Of a stretch of DNA of 64,000 bases, positions 1 to 10,930 are shown in pieces. Made by a program: the position numbers and the translations under genes. The notes under the pieces are model-generated. The model was not told where the DNA came from. It worked only from the letters and a program-made list of their open reading frames with translations, and ran no database searches. Source of the DNA: Setomelanomma holmii. Taxonomy: Eukaryota; Ascomycota; Dothideomycetes; Pleosporales; Phaeosphaeriaceae. Position 1 is the stretch's first letter; each line of letters opens with the position of its first letter. The stretch covers positions 62,001-126,000 of the forward strand of contig ML978242.1 of the NCBI GenBank assembly GCA_010015745.1. The letters are read 5' to 3'.

Positions 1-1
1 C

Positions 2-1477
2 ATGCTCCAGATGCAAGGCAAGGAAGAGAACGATGCGAACAAAGCGAAAGACAGCTACGAAAGGATGCAAGAGTTGATTGCCAAAGGTAGTCACTTCTCA
101 TTCCATGACGAGATCTCACGCAGGATTCTTCCGCCAGATGTCAAGCCGGTTGTTGACCGTCGCGTCGTGGACATACCGCTGGAAAACTCTCAGCAGGACT
201 GGCTGCCAGAGCCGAAGAAGCGCGGCCGGATGAAGAAACCTCCGAAGACGTTCCACATGCCCGATGGGATTCTTACGGGATTTGTTACCGCAGGTTGCAT
301 GGACGAAGAGATTGTGCCCAACTCGCGCAAAGAGAAGGTTACTGCTCCAGTCTATCCGAGCGAAGAGCTGTTTGAGATACCACCTCTGGAGTCAGTATTG
401 CTCAATGACACTACCACGAAAGATCTTGAGAGGCGCTTCCAGACGGTCTTTGATGACGATGATGCTCCCATGGTTAATGGCCTGGACTACAGTCGACATC
501 CTGAGCGCCAACGAATGTTATCGCAACCACAACTCCTGTCCGCACCAGGGCGTGCATCTCGTGCATTGGTCAACACGATGCAGCGCATACACGCCATAAA
601 TGCTGAGCGACTGGACAGGTTCAAGGAGCTTCTGCATCACTCTGATTGCGAATCTGGCCCGGATAATGACATGCTTGCATCTAACACAGAAACAAGACCA
701 GTGATACGCGAGGACATGTGGGCGGACGATGATGATCCTGGATCTCAAGTAAAACCCGTTGCAAAAGCGAAGAGCAAGCCAGGTCCGAAGGCCAAGCCGA
801 AAACAGCGCCCAAGTCAAAAGCGCCGCTTAAACCAAAGGCTTCACCCAAGCCAAAGCAAGTTGCCAAAGCTCCCACGCCACGGGGACGGCCACGAAAAAG
901 CACAACAGCAGCTCAAACTCCAAAACGTCAGTCAAAGGACAACAGTGAGACGCCTCGCACCAAGACTCCCAACTGGCGTGACTCTGGTCTGGCAGAAGAA
1001 GGCGATGCCTCTTCACCACCACCAACAGACCCTCGCTTCCACATTGCGTCGCAGGCAGACACCATAGGATCTGATGACACCATCGGCGAGGACGAACCGC
1101 AAGACACGCAAGCCTACAAGCTAGACTCGGAACTCGCGAGTTTTATTGTTGAAGATGGCGAGGATGTAGATGCTCTGACGTCTAGTCTTCCAAGTCTTGA
1201 CATGTTTGGTGTCGGTAAGGGCACCCAAGCTATCGTCAAGGCTGCTCGACCAAAGAGGCCCCCAAAGGCTGCGAAGATCTTTACCAGTGATCCTACTGAC
1301 GACGACGCCGTGGTCAGCAGTGACAGCGATGAAGATGTGCCCCCGGTCAAGCCTGGAGCAGGTGCCAGCAAAAAGTTGGCCTTCGTGGTAGGGTCAGCTT
1401 CTGGGGACGAAGACGCGCCTGTCGTTCCTAGACAGAGGGCACGAAGGGTTATTGACGACGATGAGGATGACGAGTAA
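2..1477 (+). CDS. mph1: MPH1/FANCM-type DNA helicase, C-terminal part (5' partial)
   Basis: This is the C-terminal 491 codons of a fungal ATP-dependent 3'-5' DNA helicase of the FANCM/Mph1 family, which remodels replication forks and D-loops in the nucleus. The helicase core lies off the left edge. The recognisable part is the first ~110 residues: the conserved segment ANKAKDSYERMQELIAKGS, then ISRRILPPDVKPVVD, and the basic PEPKKRGR stretch followed by KTFHMPDG, all characteristic of fungal Mph1 tails. The rest is low complexity: a Pro/Lys-rich AT-hook-like region (about residues 250-305, including RGRPRK) and an acidic C-terminus ending in DDDEDDE. The first ATG in the window is unlikely to be the true start. 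The stop is TAA at 1475-1477. It is convergent with the rhodanese gene only 80 bp downstream. Confidence 0.85.
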   Translation: MLQMQGKEENDANKAKDSYERMQELIAKGSHFSFHDEISRRILPPDVKPVVDRRVVDIPLENSQQDWLPEPKKRGRMKKPPKTFHMPDGILTGFVTAGCMDEEIVPNSRKEKVTAPVYPSEELFEIPPLESVLLNDTTTKDLERRFQTVFDDDDAPMVNGLDYSRHPERQRMLSQPQLLSAPGRASRALVNTMQRIHAINAERLDRFKELLHHSDCESGPDNDMLASNTETRPVIREDMWADDDDPGSQVKPVAKAKSKPGPKAKPKTAPKSKAPLKPKASPKPKQVAKAPTPRGRPRKSTTAAQTPKRQSKDNSETPRTKTPNWRDSGLAEEGDASSPPPTDPRFHIASQADTIGSDDTIGEDEPQDTQAYKLDSELASFIVEDGEDVDALTSSLPSLDMFGVGKGTQAIVKAARPKRPPKAAKIFTSDPTDDDAVVSSDSDEDVPPVKPGAGASKKLAFVVGSASGDEDAPVVPRQRARRVIDDDEDDE

Positions 1478-1557
1478 CGACCGAAGGGCGCTGCAGCACT
1501 TGCATGGCATAGAGTCCATCACAAAGATAATTAACCAATAACATTCACCAAGGATGA

Positions 1558-2158
1558 TCAGTCGAATTGTTTCCAATATTCAGGCACGAAGCCATCGATG
1601 TGCTGTGTGTAGGGCTCGCCAGCCTTGACCCATCCCTTTATGCCACCACCTAGAGTGAATGACTGTACTTGGTTCTCTCCTACCTCCTCAATATAATCTG
1701 CAAACCAGCCAGAACACCTGGGACCCCGACCATTTGATGATCCTGTAGCATAGTCAGTTCGTCCTAAAACACAACCACTCAACATGATATGTGCAACATG
1801 TACTCTTCGTGCTACGTGGGCTTGCTCACGCCATTTGCACACCATAGGTGATTCCAACAACACCACCATGACATTGACTCAAAGCAGACCTACCACAATA
1901 GAAAGCGACATTTTTAATACCAGCTCGTCTACACAAGTCGTACAGCACCGCACGATTCATATAGAAGGAATGCGCAGGCAAGTTGATACTGCCTTTGATG
2001 GTCCCACCCTCGTAGTCGGTGCGTCGCACGTCCACGATCAGCAGATCTGGGTTCGAGAGATCCGACAGCGCCTCCTCGCGTGTCAAGATGGGCGCCGTAG
2101 TACGAGGCGTGGGGAAGGCATCTGTCCAGCTGCCAGACGGTTGGGGCGCTTCAGCCAT
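1558..2158 (-). CDS. Rhodanese-domain phosphatase, Ych1/Ibp1 (Cdc25-like) type
   Basis: Two exons, complement(1558..1742, 1894..2158), 149 aa, with a 151-bp intron (GTAGGT...CTACAG). The start is ATG at 2158 (MAEAPQ). An upstream in-frame ATG at 2257 would add residues with no family character. The protein is a single rhodanese domain: the N-terminal half carries DLLIVDVRRTDYEGGTIKGS (the DxR...GxIxGS hallmark). The intron splits the active-site loop, and splicing restores YCGSSNGRGP, a C-x5-R catalytic loop (C-G-S-S-N-G-R). That loop places it with the small Ych1/Ibp1/arsenate-reductase-type rhodaneses rather than with sulfurtransferases. The C-terminal FTLGGGIKGW and a final WKQF are also typical. 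It shares a 610-bp divergent promoter with ERO1. Substrate unknown. Confidence 0.85.
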
Positions 2159-2768
2159 GTTGCAGAGGATTAGAAACGGGTTTTCGACCTCGGTGAAAAT
2201 GCGTGCTTCGTCCGGTCTCCAAAAGACTTCGAAACGCAGGAGAGGCGAGCCAACCATGGACGTCGGGACCTCGGTCAGCCCTACCGCACCCGCCGCCCGC
2301 TGTCATGGTGCAGCTCTTTGATCCCCTTGCACCGCCACACTGGTACTGGCGACGTTGCGACTTTCTGACATGGCCCGATGAACGTGTGATTACAATTCCG
2401 CTGCCGAACATTTCTAATAGATCTGACCATATCCGCTCGCTTTGCGTCCACTATACGTCCGCGTGTTGCGCTCTTTGCGCCTGCCGTTCACGTTCCTGTT
2501 TCATTTATCGTGGACCTAGACTTCCTCCTTTGACAATTTATCACCGCCACATCTAGGATTCCCGAATTCCACGGCTTGGCTCTTTGCGTTTTAATACACT
2601 CTGGCCTTTTTGCATACCCCACACGAGCAGCCGGCTGTCTACTTTCCGAAAGCTATATAGTGAGAGTACCGAGACTGTAAGTGCGCGCCCCCGTTGCGAG
2701 TGGCCATGCTTTTCGCGGACGTTTGCTGACCGGAGGACTTCTGAACAGATTCTTAGCGATCTCACGCT
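2159..2768. promoter_or_regulatory. Divergent intergenic region rhodanese / ERO1, with ERO1 5'-UTR intron
   Basis: 610 bp between divergent start codons. A TATA-like CTATATAG lies at about 2652-2659. On the plus strand an intron-like segment runs from GTAAGT at 2677 to ACAG at 2748 (72 bp), with a GCTGAC branch motif at about 2724-2729. It sits in the predicted ERO1 5' leader and contains an upstream ATG (2705). No coding exon fits here. The promoter role is inference from gene orientation. Confidence 0.5.
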
Positions 2769-4737
2769 ATGCGCACAGCGGCGCATGTCTTCTACCTAGC
2801 AGTCTTTTCGCTGCTGGGTAGCTCGCACGCTGCTAGTAATGTTGCGCCTTCCAAGTCCAAGAGTCCTCCACCAAACGTCTGCGATGTAAGCAACAGATCA
2901 TTGTGTTCGCCAACACAATCACAAAGATACAATACTAAGACTGTATACCAGCTGGAACCCGGAGCGATAGTATCAGACGCATGCGCAAGCTACAGTACCC
3001 TCGAGCAACTCAACGACGCCGTACATCCCTACCTCCACTCCATCACGCAAGACACCGACTTCTTCTCACACTACCGATTAAGCCTATACAGCAAGAAATG
3101 CCCATTCTGGGACGACGAGAATGGCATGTGTGGAAACGTGGCGTGCGCTGTGAACACGTTGGATAATGAAGAGGACATCCCACTGATATGGCGCGCGAAG
3201 CAGTTAGGCAAGCTGGAGGGGCCTACGGCAAAGCATCCAGGCAAGAAGCAGCAACGAGAAGAGAGGAGACGGCCACTACACGGCAGCCTGGGCGAGAATG
3301 TCGACGAAAGCTGCGTCGTCGAGTATGACGACGAATGCGACGAGCGCGACTACTGCATACCGGAAGACGAGTCGGCAGCAGCGAAAGGCGAATATGTGTC
3401 ACTGGTGGACAACCCCGAGCGCTATACTGGATACGCGGGTGTTGGCGCTCAGCAGGTCTGGGAAGCCATCTACCGCGAGAACTGCTTCAGCAAGCCTCCG
3501 AAGCTTGCCAAGACAGATGGGCAGTCTGCACCCGCTGGGGGGTCATCGCCTTTTGGCGCATTCGGCAATCAACAGCAGATGCTCGCCGCGAACCAGTTGC
3601 GCAACGTTATGAAGGAGCAAGGCGCCCAACAAAAAGTCCAATCAGCGATCGCCCACGGCACTGCTGTAGCACGGCTGGATCCAGTTGAGCTTGACGACAC
3701 TTGTTTGGAGAAGCGCGTTTTCCACCGTGTGGTCTCGGGGATGCACGCTTCTATATCCGCCCATTTGTGCTGGGACTATCTCAATCAGACGACAGGTCAA
3801 TGGGGACCGAATCTGGCGTGCTACGAGAACCGACTGCACGAGTTCCCAGAGCGCATATCCAATATCTACTTCAATTACGCACTGGTGATGCGTGCGGTGG
3901 GGAAGATCAGGCAACACATCTCCGACTACTCCTTTTGCTCTGAGGACCCAGAACAAGATTTGCGCACAAAGAACTCGGTCCTACGTCTTGCTTCTGCACT
4001 CCCTTCAGGTCCTGAGATTTTCGACGAGACCATCATGTTTCAGGACCCGGACACAATCGCACTGAAGGAGGATTTCCGCAACCGCTTCAGAAACGTCAGC
4101 AGGATCATGGATTGTGTCGGCTGCGATAAATGTCGTCTTTGGGGCAAGGTGCAAACGAATGGTTATGGCACTGCGCTCAAGGTGCTTTTCGAGTTCGACG
4201 AGAACGATTCCTCCAAGGACCCACCACTTCGCCGCACCGAGCTCGTCGCGCTGATCAACACAATGGATCGTCTGTCGCACTCGCTGTCGGCTATCACGGA
4301 GTTCCGTCGCATGCTCGAGGAGCGCGATGGTTTGTCAGCTATCGCTCCCCCAATCCCAGAACCATCGAAAGAAGTCTTGAAGACGAAGCTCGCTTTGGAA
4401 GAATTTGACAAGCCCCCAAAGACAATCGAAGACGATGGTGTACCGAGCTTCGAGCGCGACTGGGATCCGCGCAATATGACTGCCATGGAAGAAATCATGG
4501 CCGAGTTCCATCTCGTCAAGCGGACATTCTTCTACGTTCTGCGCTCGTGGATGGAGTTGCCGGGAAAATTGTAAGTCTGCCCAGCGTATGCGGGTGATCA
4601 AGTTGAATACTGGCTAATCAATCAATAGCACTAAGATCGTGATCATGGAACTGGGTCGATTGTACAACTGGTGGCTGGGTTTGACTCCGGGACCGAGAAG
4701 CTGGGAGATCAAAGTCCCGAGACGCGATGAACTATGA
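2769..4737 (+). CDS. ero1: Endoplasmic reticulum oxidoreductin 1 (Ero1)
   Basis: Two exons, 2769..4570 and 4629..4737, 636 aa, with a 58-bp intron (GTAAGT...CAATAG). Ero1 is the FAD-dependent thiol oxidase that reoxidises protein disulfide isomerase in the ER lumen. A signal peptide is visible (MRTAAHVFYLAVFSLLGSSHA). The outer shuttle cysteines fall in CPFW...GMCGNVAC (C111, C121, C126). The active-site CVGCDKC triad is at C449/C452/C455, followed by the invariant RLWGKVQTNGYGTALKVLF-type segment. The long charged loop near residues 150-200 is usual for fungal Ero1. The last exon adds a conserved LGRLYNWWLG helix and ends RRDEL, which resembles an ER-retrieval tetrapeptide. It is divergent from the rhodanese gene, and its leader seems to carry a 72-bp intron. 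Confidence 0.93.
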
Positions 4738-7224
4738 AAGGTTTGGTGGAGATATTGCATGGGTTGTATATACATTGCTGGTGCAAGAGTGAGCTTTGCT
4801 GCATAGCTTTAGCGTTTGCATACAACGCTCCTTGAAAACGGAGTATGGCATTGGGATGGCGTTTGAAATTGTAGCATTCACCAAATATCTCATGAATCGG
4901 AGTCAATTTCTATCCCATCCTTTGTACACATTTCCATTGCACACTACTCATGTACCACCGTAGAGCTCCAGCCTTGTGTTTGCGCACTCCTCACACGCTC
5001 CATTGACGTCACTCTCGAACTCGGACTAAGGAACCAAATCTCGTACGAGATGCGAACTCCAACGCTCAACGGCTCAAGCGCCGTCATACATTTCTTTCCG
5101 CGGCTGTTGATTCGAGCTCAACATGTATAAGCATTTGGATAAGCTATGCGCCTGATATCTACAGTTGCTGCATCGGGTAGCGAGGAGTTATTTAAGGTTG
5201 TTTAAGCATAGACACCGACTTTAATGGTTTGTGAGGAGTTACTATCTTAGGAAGGTTAGGATGACACCAGAGATGTGAAGTTTGAACCGAAACATAGTTG
5301 TAAGAAGATGGGTTGTTGCGCGGTGAAGAATTGTGGCTCAGATGTGCTAATTGCTAGGCTTTGAGTGAGGACAACACTATCGCCAGTTTGCTATGTTGAA
5401 TGAGCAGCATGTCGCATCATGGTAACTCGTAATTTGTCTTCCTGAAGCAATTCACGGCATATTCAAAAGTTTGGTGTGTTTAAGTATGCTAAGCTTTGCA
5501 AAGAAGCTACACGCCTACTTTCGACACCTCCACCTTGAAAATGCCGTTTCAGGTAAGCCGCACCGCTGCAGCATTGGAACCGAAACTAAATCGTCGCGGC
5601 TAGCCGCTTCAACATTTTACCGCAACTTCATATTTCCGAATGAAAAATGTTTAGGGCATGCTAAGCTTTGAGGAGAAGCTGCCGCATCGGGCAATTGGAG
5701 CAGTGTGAAGAGGTTCGGAGCCGCATGATGTCGCGGATTCGCAATTCTTACTGTGGGCAAAATCTGCATTCTACAATATTTTCGAGTCGCAAGCGACATG
5801 TCTTCTGTTGACACTCAGGCTCTTTTCCGTAGTTTGCAGCGTGTATAGATCTCGTCAACTTTCGCCACATGGTGGTATTTCTGGCGACAGTAGAGGTATC
5901 AAGCCTTGACGCCGGCTTTCGACGGTTACTCCTTTGAGCAGGAAGGGGAATAGGGTGCAGCGAAAGTCACGCCGAGGCGGACGCCTGTGATCGATGGTAG
6001 TATTTGGTTGCTTCTTTGGGTATGTTTGGGATTCTGGGGAAGGATTGAAGGATCGAAAATTTGGTTTCCTGAGATTGTGGAATTTGACTGTTGGTGCGCC
6101 TCGAAAAGCTGCGGTATTGGCATGAAAGGTCTGCGCTGCGCATAAGGGCAGGCATCAACGCTCCGACTTCCTTCTCATAAACTGCTCCCATTTTCCTTCT
6201 GCATGTCACTGCGAAGGGAATTGTCCGGCATCGTCATACTCCGAGCTCTATTCGGCCCTAAAGACGTTTCGAGTTCGTCTATTCCCGGGCTCAAAACATC
6301 CGTCAAGCACGATGTCTACATTCAGTAGGTGTCGCAAGCCAAGTACCACGCCTGCTTTCGATGGCTTGGACATCCTGCCTTCTTTGGAATGTTCACTGCT
6401 AAGTCGACCATCTCAAATACCATCGCGAAGGACAACAGCCTGGTATTCATAGGATCAAACCACTGATCTTCGCAACCCCTGCACGGATCAGAAGGGCTCA
6501 ACACTGCCGTCGACACCGTTGACGCAGCGTGATGGTTACTCAGCATAGCACATGCGGCTGTTCGTCATCTAGGCGGAGCGCCTACCAAATGAACTCTCTT
6601 TATGATTAAACAGAGCGTGCTCCTGTATTTAACAGACGCCGTACCAAGTAAGAATCGGCATGCGGGACAATGCGGCTCTTCCATCGGGATCCGCGCTGCT
6701 TCGTTGTGCACACGGTGAAGCAACTTTGCCACCTGTATCGCTCTTTGGACTCTTTGGACTCATTGCAAAGTCGTAGAAGCTCTGCTGAATGAGGTCTTAC
6801 ATCTCGCGCGGTTGCAACGCACCTACGCGATGCCGCGGTGTCTTCCTCGGTGTCTTTGAGCTGCCAATCGAAACCCCCACCAGCTAATCTCCACATCTTG
6901 CTTATTGATCCAAGCCCTGTTCATGGTCCAATTAAGCCACTGCTGCATATTGTGCTTGGGCATTTCCGACGTGAAGTTGGGGAGTCATGATGCAGCTTGC
7001 GAAGCCTCTCCCATGCGCGCACACGAAGGGCTAGCCGACGACGCAATTCTGACCTGTACAAAAGCTTGACTGAGGTCGCGACATTCTTCAGCCTTCACGC
7101 ATCTCGGGTCGGCACCTCAAACATCTGCACCGGCTTACTCACGCACTCATCAGCCATCTGTTTTCGGGAAAATTTCGAGCTTGCTGACCATGACCGGTTA
7201 GACGGGTGTTCTCTGAAAGCGTCA
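4738..7224. other. Gene-free stretch with degenerate short repeats
   Basis: About 2.5 kb with no ORF that has family character, codon regularity or plausible splicing. The longest open frames (60-96 codons) overlap on both strands and look random. A 13-bp word ATGCTAAGCTTTG occurs at 5486-5498 and 5658-5670, each followed 4 bp later by GAAGCT. A CTGCATCGGG-like word recurs near 5167 and 5680. This suggests decayed repeat copies. No RNA gene recognised. Confidence 0.5.
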
Positions 7225-9171
7225 ATGCCGCCAGATCGAGGAGGACGCGCTTCGCAAGCCTGCACAGCGTGTCGGAAGCAAAAGACGAGATGCTACGAAA
7301 CGGCTGATGGACGAGCATGTCTCCGGTGTGAGCGTATTGGCCAGTCTTGTTCGCTCGCAGGTTCCATTCCACATCGTGTTTATTCAATTGAGCCGACAGC
7401 AGCATGGCCGAACAATGTGGTAGCTCCGCCCGGAGAAGACCAGACAGCCAGGTGAGCTCTTCTTAAGGGCTTCAACGCGGTGTTGAATTGACTAGTCCAG
7501 ACTCGAGCGACTTGAATGGACTATTAGTGCTCTCACACAACGTGTAAACGTGCTGGAAGCCGATCACTTGCGTGTGGACAGCCATCACCCAGATGCGACG
7601 GTCTACCAGACTCCAGCGAATGAGGACCAGGTCTCGCCGGAGCATCAAGACCGTGTCGAGCCTACAGATCAAAATACTGCACCTCTTTATGTTCTCCGAG
7701 ATGCTGCGACCGATCCAGGCTTTTCTCACAGCATAGATGCGAACTCGCAAGCTATTGACCGTACAGCTACCACAACACCTACACAAGCTCACACGGACGA
7801 CATCATCGTGAAAAGACTTGTCAGTCCCCAAGAGGCGTATAGCCTGCTTGATTTGTTTCAGACACATTACGGACGATGGGTCACTTTTCCAAGGGACACT
7901 CCAACCGCGGTCCTGCTTGAGGATATGCGGAAATTCCCGCTGCTACTGAATGCGTGCTGTCTGATCGCCGCAAGGTAAGTTAAGGTATTGTCTTCCATAT
8001 CGTGAGTAGCATCGCTTACGAAATGGGATGACTAGGCATACATCGCATGAATCAGCTTTGCGACTTGCGCCCGCTCTGTTCAAAGAGGCGGAGTCGTTGC
8101 TATCTGCTGAACTTCTGAGCAGTCCGCAGCCAATTGAATTCTTTCAAAGCGCTCTGATCCTAAGCATGTGGTCTACCACTATTGCAGAGGTGCCATTGCG
8201 CCTCGACTCTTGGCTGCTGAGCGGTATTGCGCTTCAGCATAGTACAGCGACCAAATTGTTCAGCACCTCAACAGTCAACAACGGATCGGGGACTTGTAAG
8301 CGAGCTCTCGATAGACTCTGTGTCTGGAACCACATTTGCCTTGTGCATCTCCACTATTGCGTCGGCACCCGCCGAAAAGCCATGATAGAGCGCAAGGACA
8401 TCGATCGATGTCGCCTCATTCTTGGGTCCGAAAACGCCACGAACTTCGAGACGCGTATGGTAGCAGAAACATTCCTTTATTGGATTATCTACGAGAGCTT
8501 CAACGCACCAGTCGATCTTCCGAAAACCCAAGCAGCGCTACAGGCATGGAAGAGCGAATGGCAATACGTCTTCGATCGACCCCGCAGTCAATTCGTCCAG
8601 ATGGGCTTTTACTTCGCTCAGCTGCTAACATACGACCAATCGCTGAAGACCCGCTCCACCGCAGCTAGAGAGTCGATGATCAATGAGATGATCCGCCTTT
8701 CTACTGCAATTGTCACTCTGGCAATGAATACACACGATGAGCGAACACGCCATCTTACTGACCATATATATCACATGATCAGTTTTGCCGCGGTTACACT
8801 CTCACGCTTGCTGCACACCTATGAGATACAGCTTGCAATGACACATGATATTCGTGGTCTTGAAAGCCTCATTGTGTCGCTGGTGTCTTGGTTGCATGCA
8901 ATTGGGTAAGTGATCGCTACCAGAGACATCGCACTCTCCGCTAACATTGCGCAGGTCGCCATCACACATCGCCCATACCATGGGAAATGTGGTCACTGCA
9001 TTCCACAAGAAGCTACGCCGAGGATCTGGCTTGAGTCCTACAGCATCGGCGGAGGACATCGACACTGCGATTCATGACGACTTTGCACAGCTGTTCCCAG
9101 AGTTGTTCGGATCTCGCCCTTTCATTGTCGGCAGTGTCTCAATGCTACCAGATTTCCAACCTCTGGACTAA
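7225..9171 (+). CDS. Zn2Cys6 fungal transcription factor
   Basis: Four exons, 7225..7451, 7501..7974, 8036..8905 and 8955..9171, 595 aa; introns of 49, 61 and 49 bp with good GT/AG ends. The N-terminal binuclear zinc cluster is visible at residues ~12-40: CTACRKQKTRC, eight residues, then CLRCERIGQSC (C-x2-C-x6-C-x8-C-x2-C-x6-C). After the first splice comes a coiled-coil-like stretch LERLEWTISALTQRVNVLE, the usual dimerisation element. The remaining ~450 residues look like the alpha-helical fungal-specific middle region, with LLLNACCLIAAR at a splice point. The start MPPDRGG was chosen because it directly precedes the cluster. It converges on the arylsulfotransferase-like gene (183 bp) and is the nearest regulator for the inverted CGG triplets in the next promoter. 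That link is inference. Confidence 0.85.
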
Positions 9172-9353
9172 TGGACCGTGCAATGTTATGATCACGGATC
9201 AATCTCTCGAGCTAAGTCAAAGCACCGTGTCATAAGAAAAGCTCTTTCATTCGAATTTAACAGCTCTTCACACGCCATCCGACGCCTTTCGAAGTCGTCT
9301 AATTTTGCCGGACCCGACAACGCCAAGGACTAGTTACACAAGAAATTCAGTGC

Positions 9354-10475
9354 CTAGTTCGGATGAAGCCAGGGGATCTGCTCTGGGGCGTACTTGTATG
9401 CGCGGAACAGAGCGTTCGCGGGATATCCGAAGTACCCCTCGATCTCTTTGGCATCAAGCCCAGAGTAATCAGCAAAGTCAGGATTGACATACTCCCAAAC
9501 AATCTCGCCTCTCTCCGTTACTTCGAAGATTCTCCCAAAAGCAGCCTCAGTTATTAGCGTGTTACCACCTCGCAGCCGTTGTGCTCCTCCCATGAAAGGT
9601 GTGAAGAAGGTCATCGGATGTGGGTCCTTGTACTCCCAAACAAGGGACTTGTCTGCTCTTGAGACTTGAATGACTCTGGAGTATGTCGCACTTTCATGGT
9701 GTCGGAAGGTTCCGTTATCGAAGATCAAGATGCTTCCGTCTTCAAGCTCGCTTGCGCAATGCTGTTGAGCAACCACCGTCGAGTCGAGGTGCCAGATGAC
9801 TTCGCCTGTCTCTCGGGAGATTATGATTACGGCTGAAGTACTACGCAGCGACGCCAGAATGTTGCCATCAGCAAGAGGGTAGACGGAGTTGATAAGAGGC
9901 CAATGTTCACGAGGGTAGTGCGGCTGAAGCTTGAACTTTTTGGGGTCAAGGTGGTCGATAGCCTTCCAGGACCAAAGCACCTCACCGGAAGGCGATACAT
10001 GCTTGATGCAATCAGCATACACTTTGCCGTCGGGTGCTTCAGTCCCCGGGATACCTCCGAGTACGCTGGTCGCCTTGACTGGATCGAGCCCTTCCACGGT
10101 CGTGTATAGCAGCTCGCCGTTATCAAGATGGTGTTGGTCGTGATGCGCTAGAGGGTCGTGGTGCTCTCGAACGACGTTACCGCGCGGGTCGACTTCCATC
10201 ATCACTCCACCTCGATACTTCTGCCAGAGAGGGAATAGCCGAGGCGCATCAGGATGTACACCATTGTATGCGAGGTTGCCATTTTTGAGGATTTGAGCAT
10301 GTCGCCCAGGTCGGTAAGGTAGGTTCCATTCGTGGACGACTTGGCCGTGGTTATCGACGAGCTTGACAACTCCTGGGCTCGTAAGGTGTGCGAAGAGAGT
10401 GTATCCTGGCGAGACTTTATGTGGATCGACACCTCGTAGACCAAGTCCACGGCGAGCAAGAGTGCTTTGTTCCAT
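9354..10475 (-). CDS. Arylsulfotransferase (ASST)-family protein
   Basis: Single exon, 373 aa, ATG at 10475 (MEQSTLARR). The same frame is open upstream to 10745 but that part lacks family character. The protein matches the ASST/Arylsulfotran_2 beta-propeller pattern: repeated Asp-Gly/Asn-Gly turns such as HAQILKNGNLAY, YPLADGNILASLRST and QRLRGGNTLIT, alternating with GEVIWHLD, SLVWEYKDPHP and GEIVWEYVNP strands. Histidine-rich blades (HHDQHHLDNGELL, QQHCASELEDGSILIFDNG, FRHHES) resemble the substrate-pocket histidines of the family. In bacteria such enzymes move sulfate between phenols; no substrate can be given here. No signal peptide is visible, so a cytosolic protein is likely. It is convergent with the Zn2Cys6 gene and divergent from the permease. 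Confidence 0.75.
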   Translation of the reverse strand: MEQSTLARRGLGLRGVDPHKVSPGYTLFAHLTSPGVVKLVDNHGQVVHEWNLPYRPGRHAQILKNGNLAYNGVHPDAPRLFPLWQKYRGGVMMEVDPRGNVVREHHDPLAHHDQHHLDNGELLYTTVEGLDPVKATSVLGGIPGTEAPDGKVYADCIKHVSPSGEVLWSWKAIDHLDPKKFKLQPHYPREHWPLINSVYPLADGNILASLRSTSAVIIISRETGEVIWHLDSTVVAQQHCASELEDGSILIFDNGTFRHHESATYSRVIQVSRADKSLVWEYKDPHPMTFFTPFMGGAQRLRGGNTLITEAAFGRIFEVTERGEIVWEYVNPDFADYSGLDAKEIEGYFGYPANALFRAYKYAPEQIPWLHPN

Positions 10476-10930
10476 TTCGTCAAAGGTTGGCAAATGTGCT
10501 CGAGGCTTGGAAGTTTTCAAAAGATCGGTCTGATATATGAACCTGCTGGAGAGGAGTATTGGGTTCGGAGCCGAGCGATACCGACTTATTGTTGCGAAGG
10601 TAGACCGGATGGAATGACGCCTTTTCTGGGCGTGATAGCGTTCTCTTATGCTCTGCAATTCTTTACCATCGCGACCATTTTTCTCTCGCCCGCCGCGGGA
10701 CGCCCATGAAGTGCAGTATGCTGATTGGTGCACGATTGCGTTCACCGCGGCATGCCGAGGGCTTGCCAGATGTCGCTATCACGATTACCGGCATGCCGCG
10801 GTGATAAGCCTCAGCACGACATCTGGATGCGAACACACCACCAAATGCACTTTTACAGTATGATTGTGATGGGACATATAACGGCTATGGATTATGCGTT
10901 TGGTCCAGCATCGATTCACAGCACAGCGAC
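10476..10930. promoter_or_regulatory. Divergent promoter with two interleaved inverted repeats
   Basis: 455 bp between the ASST-like and permease start codons. It holds a perfect 16-bp inverted repeat, TCACCGCGGCATGCCG at 10742-10757 and its reverse complement at 10789-10804. A second perfect 10-bp pair, CCAGATGTCG at 10766-10775 and CGACATCTGG at 10817-10826, is interleaved with it. Each 16-bp arm contains CGGCATGCCG, itself a palindrome with a CGG-N4-CCG layout of the kind Zn2Cys6 dimers bind. The sequences are directly seen; the operator role is inferred. Confidence 0.55.

Noticed and set aside
10476..10745. N-terminal extension of the ASST-like ORF to 463 aa
   Set aside because: The extension is Arg/Ser-rich and lacks a signal peptide or family similarity; it also runs towards the promoter. 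ATG 10475 gives the normal family length.
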